Shown here: positions 17,379-25,753 of the stretch, piece by piece
Layout of the letters: each line of letters begins with the position of its first letter
Numbering within the stretch: position 1 is the stretch's first letter
Assembly (NCBI GenBank): GCA_024408855.1
Contig: JAKSUQ010000006.1
Location: 1-64,000 of the forward strand
Direction of reading: 5' to 3'
DNA: 64,000 bases
Source of the DNA: a bacterium
Lineage (GTDB): Bacteria > Cyanobacteriota > Vampirovibrionia > Gastranaerophilales > Gastranaerophilaceae
Position numbers and translations under genes: made by a program
Notes under the pieces: model-generated
The model's database searches: none
Told to the model about the DNA's origin: nothing
The model's input: only the letters and a program-made list of their open reading frames with translations

Positions 17379-18478
17379 TTAATCTTCTTTTTCGGATTTA
17401 TATCTTGTTTCAAGTTCTGCCTCAGCTTCTGCTTTTGCTTTAAAATTAACACCTACGGGTACCATTTCACTTGTATCATCATTTACAGATTGGAGAGAGT
17501 GTTCTTGCACAGCTTTTATGCAATTATCCTGTATTTTTTGCATAGACCATTTTTGAGTTTCTTGTATATCTTTTTTCAGTATTTTCTTCAATTCCGATTG
17601 ATCTATAACAAAGTCCATTTTTTTACAATCAATCCAATCATCTCCAGCTCCAGTAATAACATAATTACCCAATAAACCTACAAAATTTTTATAAAAGAGT
17701 GGGCTGTCATTAATAAAACGGAAATTATATATTCCTCTTTCTTGATCCAGATACCGATCCCGATTATACTTTTCTATAAGGTTAACACCTGTTCTATTTA
17801 ACTTCCCAGTATCAGGATCAACCTCTATGTATGCGAAAAAGGCACCGTTAAGATAAATTTCTTTTTTGCCCTTATTATCTTCGTGATTGTCATCAATTAT
17901 TAATACCTCTACATTTTCAGAATAATTAAAAAAATGATCCCAACCCTTAAAATTATAACTATACCCACCGGTCGGGAAAAATTCTCCGTTGATCTCCACC
18001 TTATAAAAATTTTCCGATACAGAAAAAAATGGTTTTCGACAGAACTAAATTCACGAATACCTAATTCTGACATTAGACGTTCAGAACCAGGCACTTTATC
18101 ATGATATACCTTAATTAAAATTTCTACATCACTTATTTTACCTGATTTATAATCATTTATTAATTTATTAGAATATATAGCACTTGTTAAATCTTTAAAT
18201 GCACCACTCAATGTACCGCTTAGCACATGCCCCCCATCAGGTAATTTAATATTGGCGAACTTTGAATTTCGTACCATCATTTCAAATTCGGTATCGTCAA
18301 TATGACCGTTTGCTTTATCTCCGCATATTTTCTTTTCTTCTTTTGCAAAGAATAACAAAGCATTTTTTAATTCATTTTTTGCTAATTGTTCGTCCCCATT
18401 ACTATCAAATACCGATAAAATCTTTTGGGAATTACTACCCAATGATTTGAAATCAATACTCTGAGGCAAATTATCCAT
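17379..18478 (-). pseudogene. EF-hand gene split by a -1 frameshift
   Basis: Two overlapping minus-strand frames form one gene: 17909-18478 (N-terminal) and 17379 to about 18023 (C-terminal). A -1 shift in a run of seven T at 18029-18023 joins them into about 366 residues, with ENHFF continuing into SVSENFYKVEINGEFF. The N-terminal part has an EF-hand loop DSNGDEQLAKNE (about residues 26-37) and a degenerate second loop around GHIDDTE. The C-terminal part is a beta-rich domain with a charged AEAEAELE tail. The heptamer is read T_TTT_TTT in the zero frame, the form used in programmed frameshifting, but decay or a homopolymer sequence error is at least as likely. No signal peptide. Function unknown. 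Confidence 0.65.
18023..18029 (-). other. Heptameric T run, possible slippery site
   Basis: On the minus strand the codons CAT TTT TTT CTG give a T_TTT_TTT heptamer in exactly the phase needed for -1 slippage into the open downstream frame. No strong hairpin starts within the next ten bases, which argues against an efficient programmed site. Confidence 0.5.
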
Positions 18479-18506
18479 TTAATTTTACTTCAAAATTGTC
18501 TGCCAT
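18471..18506 (-). CDS. 11-codon upstream reading frame overlapping the EF-hand start
   Basis: AAGGAG with good spacing precedes an ATG at 18506, whose frame reads MADNFEVKLNG and stops inside the ATGGATAA overlap with the next start at 18478. The strong ribosome site thus belongs to the short frame, not the long one. It may be a coupled leader peptide, or the true N-terminus of the gene separated by a second frameshift. Confidence 0.45.
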   Translation of the reverse strand: MADNFEVKLNG

Positions 18507-18649
18507 TTATAGCTCCTTTTCAACTTACTATCACAACAAATACATTAACGGCAGATTTTTTGAAAACTTTAAGGCACAGTTACAATTTGCCCTTTACATT
18601 CAAAAAAACAAGAACAAGTTACAAGTTGAAAATACTACAAATACAAAAA

Positions 18650-18692
18650 CGCAATCGGGGCTAAAAGTAATTTTTAAACCCGAACTGCGTTC
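18650..18692 (-). terminator. Likely terminator of the phosphodiester-glycosidase-like gene
   Basis: Just past the stop at 18708 on the minus strand, an AACGCAG-TTCGGG arm pairs imperfectly with CCCCGATTGCGTT across an AT-rich loop of about 18 bases, followed by TTTTTG. The long loop makes it weaker than the gap and rpsT terminators. Confidence 0.5.
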
Positions 18693-18707
18693 CCTTATAT
18701 AATTTAC

Positions 18708-19940
18708 TTACGACAGTTTTTTATTCGATATGGTTAAAGTGTGTGAAAGCGGTATCCCGCCTTTCATAGCGGGTTGATTTACAATTTTCCCGTTAATGTA
18801 CATTACTGTTGAACCACCGCCGTCTAAGTTTATTGCATTGACACAACCAAGCTCTTTCATTAAATTTGCCAATTCAAATAATGTTAAACCGATTGAAGCA
18901 TTTTCTCTACCGTCGACGGTAATCATTATTAAGTGATTATTTTCAGTATATCCAATTGCTGTCCTTGGGTTTCTTCCTCCGATAGATGCAAGTTTTTGAT
19001 CAGTCATATCAACATATACTTCATTATTTTTGACCAAATATGGACCTCCGCTTATTATGTGGTTTACCCCTTTCCATTCAGGATTAATACTAATATCAAG
19101 ATTAAACTTCTTCGCCTCAACAACTTTATTTAATTCCTTTTCAGGACCAACAATAACGTATCCGTTTTGCGGTATTACATTTGAACTGCTTGTATAATTA
19201 ACCAATTTCCCGTTTTCTATAACAATCTGTTTTCCATATTTTGGTGACGGCGGAGATGATACCCCCCAATCCGGAGTATAAACGAGAACATTAGTCGATA
19301 ACATACGAGGTTGGTTAATATTATCAATTTTTAATTCTCCGATATTCGTCTTTAGTATAGCTTTTAATTTTACTCTGGCAATTTCATAGTTGTTATCAAA
19401 AAATCCTATTGCAACTCTGTCATAAATTGGTCCTGTATATATCTTACCGTTAATCATTAAAGTACCTAAAGGAACTCCCGTTTGAGGCTTAAAATATCCT
19501 CCGTTTATTGCCACTATGGCATTTTCTCTTTGTGCAATCGCAGAAATTTTTGTTCTTCCTGCTAATGTTGATGATGCTATTGCCGGTTCTACTGTCAAGT
19601 TTGGATTAACTTCTCTTGAAATCTCTACAACATTTATTCTAACAGGACGACCATTGTAATATCTCAATAATTTTATATGTTTTATTCCTCTGTCAATATC
19701 TGTAATTACACCTTTACTATATTTTGAGGAAAGTTCATTATTAAATTCTTCTTCACTTTCAAGTTGATTTGATAACATTTCCGTTAATACGGAAATATCC
19801 TCTTTTTTATGATTAGTTAAACCTATTCCACTTGCAAATATAAAGGATTGGCTAACAAGCATAAATATAGCAAGTGCTATGCTTGTTGCACTCGTTGCAA
19901 CTTTTTCGACATTTACTCTTGTTAAAATTAGCGTATCCAT
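18708..19940 (-). CDS. Exported phosphodiester glycosidase (NAGPA/DUF2233) family protein
   Basis: A 410-residue protein with an N-terminal hydrophobic segment (about residues 18-38, IALAIFMLVSQSFIFASG) acting as signal or anchor. The DUF2233/NAGPA domain covers about 130-405: AIVAINGGYF, VPLGTLMINGK, then GGRNPRTAIG, ITVDGR, and AINLDGGGSTVMYINGK. Relatives include the lysosomal enzyme that uncovers mannose 6-phosphate and bacterial exopolysaccharide-linked proteins. Likely acts on sugar phosphodiesters at the cell surface. A promoter (TTGTGA, 17 bases, TATAAT) about 180 bases upstream gives a long leader; GGTGAG is four bases before ATG. Confidence 0.85.
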   Translation of the reverse strand: MDTLILTRVNVEKVATSATSIALAIFMLVSQSFIFASGIGLTNHKKEDISVLTEMLSNQLESEEEFNNELSSKYSKGVITDIDRGIKHIKLLRYYNGRPVRINVVEISREVNPNLTVEPAIASSTLAGRTKISAIAQRENAIVAINGGYFKPQTGVPLGTLMINGKIYTGPIYDRVAIGFFDNNYEIARVKLKAILKTNIGELKIDNINQPRMLSTNVLVYTPDWGVSSPPSPKYGKQIVIENGKLVNYTSSSNVIPQNGYVIVGPEKELNKVVEAKKFNLDISINPEWKGVNHIISGGPYLVKNNEVYVDMTDQKLASIGGRNPRTAIGYTENNHLIMITVDGRENASIGLTLFELANLMKELGCVNAINLDGGGSTVMYINGKIVNQPAMKGGIPLSHTLTISNKKLS

Positions 19941-20145
19941 TTTCTCACCTATTGCTTGTGATAGGATACCTTTTTTATTAGAGAGTGGTGTGGGGTTAGT
20001 AACACTCTTGGAGTCGTGATTTTACGAGAATTTTCATATCCTGCATATTCACATTGAATTATTTTTTCAGGAGTTATTACTATTCTCAAAAACAGTTTGC
20101 ATTTGCTCCCACTAACATTATATCATACACTTTATAATTTCACAA
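19941..20145 (-). promoter_or_regulatory. Promoter and structured leader of the glycosidase-like gene
   Basis: On the minus strand TTGTGA (20140-20145), a 17-base spacer and TATAAT (20117-20122) form a good promoter. The transcript would have about 170 leader bases. Two hairpins are visible: AGAGTG/CACTCT (19982-19987 with 20003-20008) and CCTAT/ATAGG (19948-19952 with 19961-19965). The second overlaps the GGTGAG ribosome site and could hide it. No known riboswitch consensus is recognised. Confidence 0.5.
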
Positions 20146-20184
20146 CCCTTGTGTTATAATACTTTTGGGCTATTTTTATAATGT

Positions 20185-20214
20185 TTGATATACACTTATT
20201 ATTTGTGGTACAAT
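20185..20214 (+). promoter_or_regulatory. Promoter of the decarboxylase-like gene, leaderless type
   Basis: TTGATA (20185-20190), an 18-base spacer, and TACAAT (20209-20214), which ends six bases before ATG 20221. No Shine-Dalgarno sequence lies between them. The predicted transcription start falls on the start codon. Confidence 0.7.
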
Positions 20215-20220
20215 TATCAT

Positions 20221-21240
20221 ATGAGTTTGAGTTCATTAATAAAAAAGAAAACAAATAAAACATTATTTACAACACCAAGCCACAGTGGTAGATTGTGCTT
20301 GTACCATAAATTTTTGCAATGGTACAAATCAGATATTTCTGAAACTGACACATACAACCCACAAGTCGCACTTATTGAAGCTGAAAAAAAAGCAGCTTTA
20401 ATCTACGGAACAAAATATACAAAATTTTTAACAAACGGCTCAACAAGCGGAGTAATTGGCGCAATCTTAGCTTCCAATGTGAAAAAGATTTTGATATGGG
20501 ATAAAGCTCACCCATGCCATAAAAACGGAGCTGAGCTAGCAGGATGTGAAATTATTGAATACCAAATGCCATTTGACCATAATTTGGGTGTATACAGGCA
20601 ACTTACAGATAACGATATTAAAAACATAATTGAAAAATATATGCCTGACGGAATTATAATAACCTCGCCTACGTATGAGGGGTTTGCTATTGATATTAAG
20701 GCTATTTCAAATATTTGCAAGAAAAAGTCTGTAAAATTAATTGTTGATGAGGCACACGGAGCATTGTATCCGTTTTCAGATTTATTACCGACTTCTGCTG
20801 TTAAATATGCTGATTATACAATACAGTCATTGCATAAAACCGCCGGTGGCATTAATCCGACTGCAATTATACATTCAAACGACAATGACCCGACTAAATA
20901 TTTAGCAAAATTTAATACGACATCGCCATCATATCCTATGTTAGCTACAATAGAAGAAAATATTAATTATCTTAATTCAACAAAAGGGGAAAAAGCTATT
21001 GCAAATTTAATAAATAATATTCAAGAACTATGCATCCCAAAATTAAATGATGATGTTACAAAGATTTTAATTATGAAAGACGGAATGAGCGGATATGAGC
21101 TTTCAAAACTCCTTTATAACAAATTCGGTATTGAAGACGAAAGAGCAAACGAAAAATCAGTAATGCTGTTATGCGGATTGGGCACAAATTTAAACAAACT
21201 TACAAGACTTAAAAAAGCTCTAAAGAAGATGGGGTTTTAA
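20221..21240 (+). CDS. Short Orn/Lys/Arg decarboxylase-like PLP enzyme
   Basis: A fold-type I PLP protein of 339 residues. Motifs: TPSHSGR near the start, TNGSTSGV at the cofactor phosphate site (about residue 65), [12 protein letters not shown], the pyridine-nitrogen aspartate in [12 protein letters not shown] (about 177), and the PLP lysine in QSLHKTAGG (about 205). These match the catalytic domain of the arginine/lysine/ornithine decarboxylase (SpeA-like) family. Family members are usually 450-750 residues and carry a C-terminal domain; here only a short tail follows, so substrate use is uncertain. Start set by the promoter six bases upstream. Opposes rnhA, overlapping its end. Confidence 0.82.
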   Translation: MSLSSLIKKKTNKTLFTTPSHSGRLCLYHKFLQWYKSDISETDTYNPQVALIEAEKKAALIYGTKYTKFLTNGSTSGVIGAILASNVKKILIWDKAHPCHKNGAELAGCEIIEYQMPFDHNLGVYRQLTDNDIKNIIEKYMPDGIIITSPTYEGFAIDIKAISNICKKKSVKLIVDEAHGALYPFSDLLPTSAVKYADYTIQSLHKTAGGINPTAIIHSNDNDPTKYLAKFNTTSPSYPMLATIEENINYLNSTKGEKAIANLINNIQELCIPKLNDDVTKILIMKDGMSGYELSKLLYNKFGIEDERANEKSVMLLCGLGTNLNKLTRLKKALKKMGF

Positions 21241-21702
21241 GTTTTCTTTTTTACAGGCACTAACAGCTAAGTTATCACATCTTTCATTATAAGCATGACC
21301 GGCATGACCTTTTACCCATATAAATTCAATTGAATGTTTTTGTGAAACTTCTATATATTTTTGCCATAATTCAATATTCTTTACCGGCTTTTTATCAGCA
21401 GTTTTCCAGTTCTTCTTAACCCAGTTTTCAAGCCATTTATTGTTTATAGCATCTACGACATACTTACTGTCAGAATATATTGTAACATCACAAGATGTTT
21501 TAAGAGCTTCTAATCCTGAAATTACAGCCATTAACTCCATCTGATTATTTGTTGTTTGTAAATACCCCTCAGATAGCTCTTTTTCATGCAAGTTACCTTT
21601 TGAATCTTCAAATACAAGTATTGTGCCATAACCGCCGATACCGGGATTCCCGCTACACGCACCATCAGTATATATAGTAACTTTCAATTTATTATCGGGC
21701 AA
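21220..21702 (-). CDS. rnhA: Ribonuclease HI
   Basis: Cleaves RNA in RNA-DNA hybrids. Catalytic residues are visible in order: [13 protein letters not shown] (Asp), [10 protein letters not shown] (Glu), [12 protein letters not shown] (Asp), and the handle region with [18 protein letters not shown] (His and Asp). About 160 residues, normal for type 1 RNase H. The frame is open from a TTG at 21723, but AAGG eight bases before TTG 21702 and comparison with typical N-termini favour 21702. Its beginning overlaps the end of the HEAT-like gene, so the two are coupled. The 3' end overlaps that of the decarboxylase-like gene. Confidence 0.93.
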   Translation of the reverse strand: MPDNKLKVTIYTDGACSGNPGIGGYGTILVFEDSKGNLHEKELSEGYLQTTNNQMELMAVISGLEALKTSCDVTIYSDSKYVVDAINNKWLENWVKKNWKTADKKPVKNIELWQKYIEVSQKHSIEFIWVKGHAGHAYNERCDNLAVSACKKENLKPHLL

Positions 21703-21712
21703 TGCTTCAACC

Positions 21713-21994
21713 TTAAGCAGCAATACCTTGGATTTCAGAAATTAAATATCTCGCAACCCATTCGAAATCTTTATTTGCAGTAGCAGCCTCTTTTAAATAT
21801 TTAACAGAATCTTCTCCAAGTCTTATCAGCGACATAGCAACAACACCACGTTTAACACCTTTTACAACTTGAAGTTTGTCAATTAATTCCGGAATAACAC
21901 TTTCGCCTTTATCAACAAGTATATTTTCAAGTTTATTCTTAGTTACATTATCTGCGGTATCTAATTTACAAAGAATTTCTTCAACTGATGTCAT
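21713..21994 (-). CDS. Small HEAT-repeat-like protein
   Basis: A 93-residue soluble helical protein. Two helical pairs, [19 protein letters not shown] and [19 protein letters not shown], match the HEAT/PBS-lyase repeat pattern, suggesting a protein-binding role. AAGGAG lies nine bases before ATG. It leads an operon with rnhA. No specific function can be assigned. Confidence 0.75.
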   Translation of the reverse strand: MTSVEEILCKLDTADNVTKNKLENILVDKGESVIPELIDKLQVVKGVKRGVVAMSLIRLGEDSVKYLKEAATANKDFEWVARYLISEIQGIAA

Positions 21995-22106
21995 TACAAA
22001 ATCTCCTTCTATAATCTTTTAATGTATACATTATAGAACATATTTTCCCGAAATCCGCTTTTCCTTATAAAATCTTTATATCAATTTAAAGATTTTTAAT
22101 ATTATA

Positions 22107-24464
22107 TTATTTAATATCTATAACACAAACCCCATCGCCACCTTCGGCATCTTCACCAATTCTGTATTTTGCAACATACGGTGAAGTTGATACAAAATCT
22201 CTTACTGCAGATTTTAATGCTCCGGTTCCATGACCGTGAATTATGTATACAGGCGAAAGATTCGCTAAACTTGCGGTATCGAGATATTTTTCTAACTTAT
22301 CCAAACCTTCTTCTACTCTTGTTCCACGTAAATCTAATGTGTTTGTTATATTATACTTTTTTAAAACAAAAGTCTCTTTTGAAAATTTAGGGAGATTGGT
22401 CGTTTTCGCAAGTTTTTCATCAAAAATTGCGAGTCTGTCTTTCTTTATTTTAGTTTTAATCATACCCATTCTAATAAACAGGCAGTTATTTTTATCAGGC
22501 AACGTCAAAACAGTAACTGCTTGATTTAGCTCTTTAATCATCAATTTATCGTTTACATTAATACTATCCCAATTCGGTTCTCTATAAATCTCTGATTCTT
22601 CATTTGAAGTTAAATCATTTCTAAAGACTTGTTCTATTTTTGCAAGCCTTTGATAAGAGCGTCTTGCTACTTTTTCAGATTTTTCTTCTCTTAATTCTTT
22701 TAATATATCCTTAATTTCGTCTTTTGCCGAATTGATTTCAGTTTCAAATTTTGATTGAAGATTTTTTAATGTTTTTTTCTTTTCCTTTATATGCTTGCCA
22801 AGCTCTTTTTCGTAATACAATTTCAAATCTTCGGCTTGAGCGTTACGTTTTTCAGCTTCTTTAAGATTATTATCCAGTTGTAATTGTGTATCTTGCAATT
22901 TTTCAATAGCTAAACCGGTATTATCTCTGCGAGTAATCAATAACTCCTTGGCACTCCACACCAAATCTTCTTTTAAACCTAAGTTTGAAGAAATAGTAAT
23001 TGCATTACTCATTCCGGGGATGCCTATTATTAATTTATATGTAGGTCGAAGCGTTTCGGAATTAAATTCTACACTCGCGTTTTTGAAATATGGGTTTGTA
23101 TATTCCAGAGTTTTAAGTTCTCCATAATGAGTTGTAATTATTGACGTTGCTTCTTTTTTAGCAAGCTCTTTCAAAATAACTTCCGCTAATATTGCACCCT
23201 CTTGAGGGTCAGTGCCGGCACAAAGTTCATCAATAAGTACAAATGAGTCATTATTTGCAAGCTCTAATATTTTAATCACATTTTTCATATGAGAAGAAAA
23301 TGTTGATAAATTTTGCAAAATATTCTGTTCATCTCCAATATCCGCTAATACAGTATCATATGGGTATATATGAGCTTCTGCACATGGCAAAAACATTCCT
23401 GATTTCATCATAAGAATAAACAAACCGACAGTTTTTAAAGTAACTGTTTTACCTCCGGTATTGGAACCGGTAATAATTATTGATTTATAATCTTTACCAA
23501 TTAAAAAATCATTTTCAACAATATTTTCAATTCTACCAATCAAAAGAGGATGACGCATAAGATCAATTTTTATAAATCTGTCTTTATTAATTTCAGGCTC
23601 TATTGAATTTGTTTTAACCGCATACCTTGCTTTTGCAAATATAAGATCAATCTTTGCCAATCGTTGTTCAGATTGAATCAGGAATGGCAATTCTTTTCTT
23701 ACTGCTCTGGAAACTTCAGTAAGTATTCTTATAACTTCCGCATATATCTTAAACTTCAGTTCACGAATTTTATTGTTCAAAGGAACAATTTGCGCAGGCT
23801 CAATATAAAAAGTCTTATTTGTTGCTGATACATCATGCACAATACCTGGAACTTTACTTTTTTCTGATGCCTTAACTTGAAATACTATTCTTTCATCTCT
23901 TAAAGTATAAATATTTTCTTGCAAATGTGATTGAAAATCCGAAGAATTTATTAATTGCTGTACTTTTTGTTTTAATGAATTTTCAGTATCCTGTAAAGAA
24001 GAGTAAAGCCCATATAATTCCGGATTTGCATTCTTTTTTATTGTATAATTTTCATCAAATAAATCAAAAATGCCATCTTCAAAGGCTTTATTTGAATATA
24101 ATTCATTTGAAATTGAGCTTAGATTGGTTTCATATGACAAATTTTCTTTTAAAAAATTTCTGACAAGTCGAAAAGTTCGCATTGATTTTGCGATATTTAT
24201 CAATTCTTCCTCTTTAAAATATTCATTTTTTAACTTTAAATGCTCGAAATTTTCTATATTATCAACAGGAATGTCTTTTGCATTATCAAGAATAAATTTG
24301 GCTTCTCTTGTACAAATAAGTTCAAACTCAATATCCTCACTTTTAACATAAGGAGTTAAATTAAGACACATCTCTTTGGATTGTGCTGTTTTTGCAAAGC
24401 AGGACAATTCGTTTAAAACTTTATCATATTCTAAACATTTTTGGGATTTATCTGTAATACTCAT
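22107..24464 (-). CDS. mutS2: Endonuclease MutS2
   Basis: A 785-residue MutS2-type protein acting in recombination control and ribosome rescue in other bacteria. Order: helical clamp/core region (about 1-300), MutS ATPase with Walker A ITGSNTGGKTVTLKT (about 330) and Walker B FVLIDELCAGTDPQEGAIL, H-loop ITTHYGELKT, coiled coil (about 520-620), and C-terminal Smr nuclease domain with LDLRGTRVEEGL and IIHGHGTGAL. All key motifs are intact. TATAAT ends ten bases before the ATG and no Shine-Dalgarno is present, so the mRNA leader is at most a few bases. Confidence 0.95.
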   Translation of the reverse strand: MSITDKSQKCLEYDKVLNELSCFAKTAQSKEMCLNLTPYVKSEDIEFELICTREAKFILDNAKDIPVDNIENFEHLKLKNEYFKEEELINIAKSMRTFRLVRNFLKENLSYETNLSSISNELYSNKAFEDGIFDLFDENYTIKKNANPELYGLYSSLQDTENSLKQKVQQLINSSDFQSHLQENIYTLRDERIVFQVKASEKSKVPGIVHDVSATNKTFYIEPAQIVPLNNKIRELKFKIYAEVIRILTEVSRAVRKELPFLIQSEQRLAKIDLIFAKARYAVKTNSIEPEINKDRFIKIDLMRHPLLIGRIENIVENDFLIGKDYKSIIITGSNTGGKTVTLKTVGLFILMMKSGMFLPCAEAHIYPYDTVLADIGDEQNILQNLSTFSSHMKNVIKILELANNDSFVLIDELCAGTDPQEGAILAEVILKELAKKEATSIITTHYGELKTLEYTNPYFKNASVEFNSETLRPTYKLIIGIPGMSNAITISSNLGLKEDLVWSAKELLITRRDNTGLAIEKLQDTQLQLDNNLKEAEKRNAQAEDLKLYYEKELGKHIKEKKKTLKNLQSKFETEINSAKDEIKDILKELREEKSEKVARRSYQRLAKIEQVFRNDLTSNEESEIYREPNWDSINVNDKLMIKELNQAVTVLTLPDKNNCLFIRMGMIKTKIKKDRLAIFDEKLAKTTNLPKFSKETFVLKKYNITNTLDLRGTRVEEGLDKLEKYLDTASLANLSPVYIIHGHGTGALKSAVRDFVSTSPYVAKYRIGEDAEGGDGVCVIDIK

Positions 24465-24474
24465 TGTATGTTTG

Positions 24475-24502
24475 ATTATATAGAATAAAGATATTTCTTC
24501 AA
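24475..24502 (-). promoter_or_regulatory. mutS2 promoter
   Basis: Minus strand TTGAAG (24497-24502), 16-base spacer, TATAAT (24475-24480), ending ten bases before the mutS2 ATG at 24464. The predicted mRNA leader is about three bases. Confidence 0.6.
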
Positions 24503-24601
24503 GTTAAAAATAGCAAAAAATATATTTATTCGTTTTTATACTAATATTAGTGTTAAAAAATAGGCAGAATTAACCCAAGTGTTGTTAAATAAACACAGGA
24601 T

Positions 24602-24636
24602 AAAAATGCGGTAGCCAGAAAATCTAACTACCGCAT
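24602..24636 (-). terminator. Rho-independent terminator of gap
   Basis: Perfect nine-base stem, ATGCGGTAG with CTACCGCAT (24628-24636 and 24606-24614), loop of 13 bases, followed on the minus strand by a short T run (TTTTTAT). It lies 22 bases after the gap stop. Confidence 0.9.
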
Positions 24637-24658
24637 AATCTTAGTTAAACTATAAAAA

Positions 24659-25663
24659 TTATAATTTAGAAGCAACCATCTTAGTTGTTTCAGCCAATCT
24701 TGTAGAATAACCCATTTCATTATCGTACCAAGAAATAATCTTAACTTGGTTTCCGCCCATTACACGAGTTAATAAACCGTCAACAGTTGAAGATTGTGAA
24801 GTACCTACATAGTCAGAAGATACTAACGGTTCTTCAGTGTAGCATAATACATGACCGTCAGCACCTGCTTTAAGAGCTGCATTAACTTCTTCAACAGTAA
24901 CATCTTTGGCTACTTCGAATACAACGTCTACTAATGAAACGTCCGGAGTAGGAACTCTCATAGCGAAACCGTCCAATTTACCTTTTAATTGAGGTAATAC
25001 CAATGCAACAGCCTTTGCTGCACCTGTTTTAGTAGGAACAATGTTCAAAGCACCTGCTCTTGCACGACGTGGATCTTTATGCCCTGCATCCAAAATTCTT
25101 TGATCGCCTGTGTATGAGTGAACTGTTGTCATCAAACCTTTTACAATACCGAATTTTTCATCAATAACCTTAGCAACTGGAGCTAAGCAGTTTGTTGTAC
25201 AAGAAGCCATAGAAATTACGTTATGCTTGTTTGTATCATATTCTTTATCGTTAACACCGAGAACAATGGTAATATCCTCGTTAGTTGCAGGAGCTGAGAT
25301 AATAACCTTTTTAGCACCTGCTGCGATATGAGCCTTAGCTTTTTCACCATCTGTAAAGAAACCTGTTGATTCAACAACAACTTCTACACCTAAATCTTTC
25401 CAAGGTAATACAGACGGATCTTTTTCAGCAAAGAATTTAATTTTCTTTCCGTTAACAATGATACCTTCATCATAAGCCTCTACTGTACCGTCAAATCTAC
25501 CCATAACTGAGTCATATTTGAAAATACGAGCCGCATCTTCAGGTTTTAAACCAGGGTCATTAATTGCAACATAATCGATTTCGTTAAAGATACCTTCTCT
25601 GATTGCTGCTCTCAATGTGTTTCTACCGATTCTTCCGAATCCGTTAATTGCTACTTTTACCAT
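24659..25663 (-). CDS. gap: Glyceraldehyde-3-phosphate dehydrogenase
   Basis: A glycolytic, NAD-type GAPDH of 334 residues. N-terminal NGFGRIGRNTLRAA Rossmann motif; catalytic cysteine in SMASCTTNCLAPVAK (about residue 152); MTTVHSYTGDQRILD with the active histidine; RVPTPDVSLVD; and C-terminal WYDNEMGYSTR. Sequence is highly conserved with no odd residues and its codon use looks more biased than its neighbours', as expected for high expression. AAGGAG lies seven bases before ATG. It is monocistronic: own promoter at 25689-25718 and strong terminator. Confidence 0.98.
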   Translation of the reverse strand: MVKVAINGFGRIGRNTLRAAIREGIFNEIDYVAINDPGLKPEDAARIFKYDSVMGRFDGTVEAYDEGIIVNGKKIKFFAEKDPSVLPWKDLGVEVVVESTGFFTDGEKAKAHIAAGAKKVIISAPATNEDITIVLGVNDKEYDTNKHNVISMASCTTNCLAPVAKVIDEKFGIVKGLMTTVHSYTGDQRILDAGHKDPRRARAGALNIVPTKTGAAKAVALVLPQLKGKLDGFAMRVPTPDVSLVDVVFEVAKDVTVEEVNAALKAGADGHVLCYTEEPLVSSDYVGTSQSSTVDGLLTRVMGGNQVKIISWYDNEMGYSTRLAETTKMVASKL

Positions 25664-25688
25664 AATATTCTCCTTCTTACAAGTAAAA

Positions 25689-25718
25689 ATAATACTTACG
25701 GTATTAATCGTAATTCAA
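25689..25718 (-). promoter_or_regulatory. gap promoter with an inverted repeat in the spacer
   Basis: Minus strand TTGAAT (25713-25718), 18-base spacer, TATTAT (25689-25694). The spacer holds the inverted repeat TTACG-N8-CGTAA (25696-25700 and 25709-25713), a possible operator for a repressor. The repeat is short and may be chance. Confidence 0.5.
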
Positions 25719-25753
25719 ACAAAAAACGTAATCAAGAGTTTTATACAGTATCG

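Noticed and set aside
18023-18029. Confident call of programmed -1 frameshifting
   Set aside because: The heptamer fits, but no hairpin or pseudoknot starts within the usual 5-9 bases downstream, so decay or sequence error remains as likely.
18496-18702. Open frame of 68 codons on the plus strand from a TTG
   Set aside because: No ribosome site, overlaps the minus-strand terminator hairpin and the promoter side of the EF-hand gene, and the composition is not protein-like.
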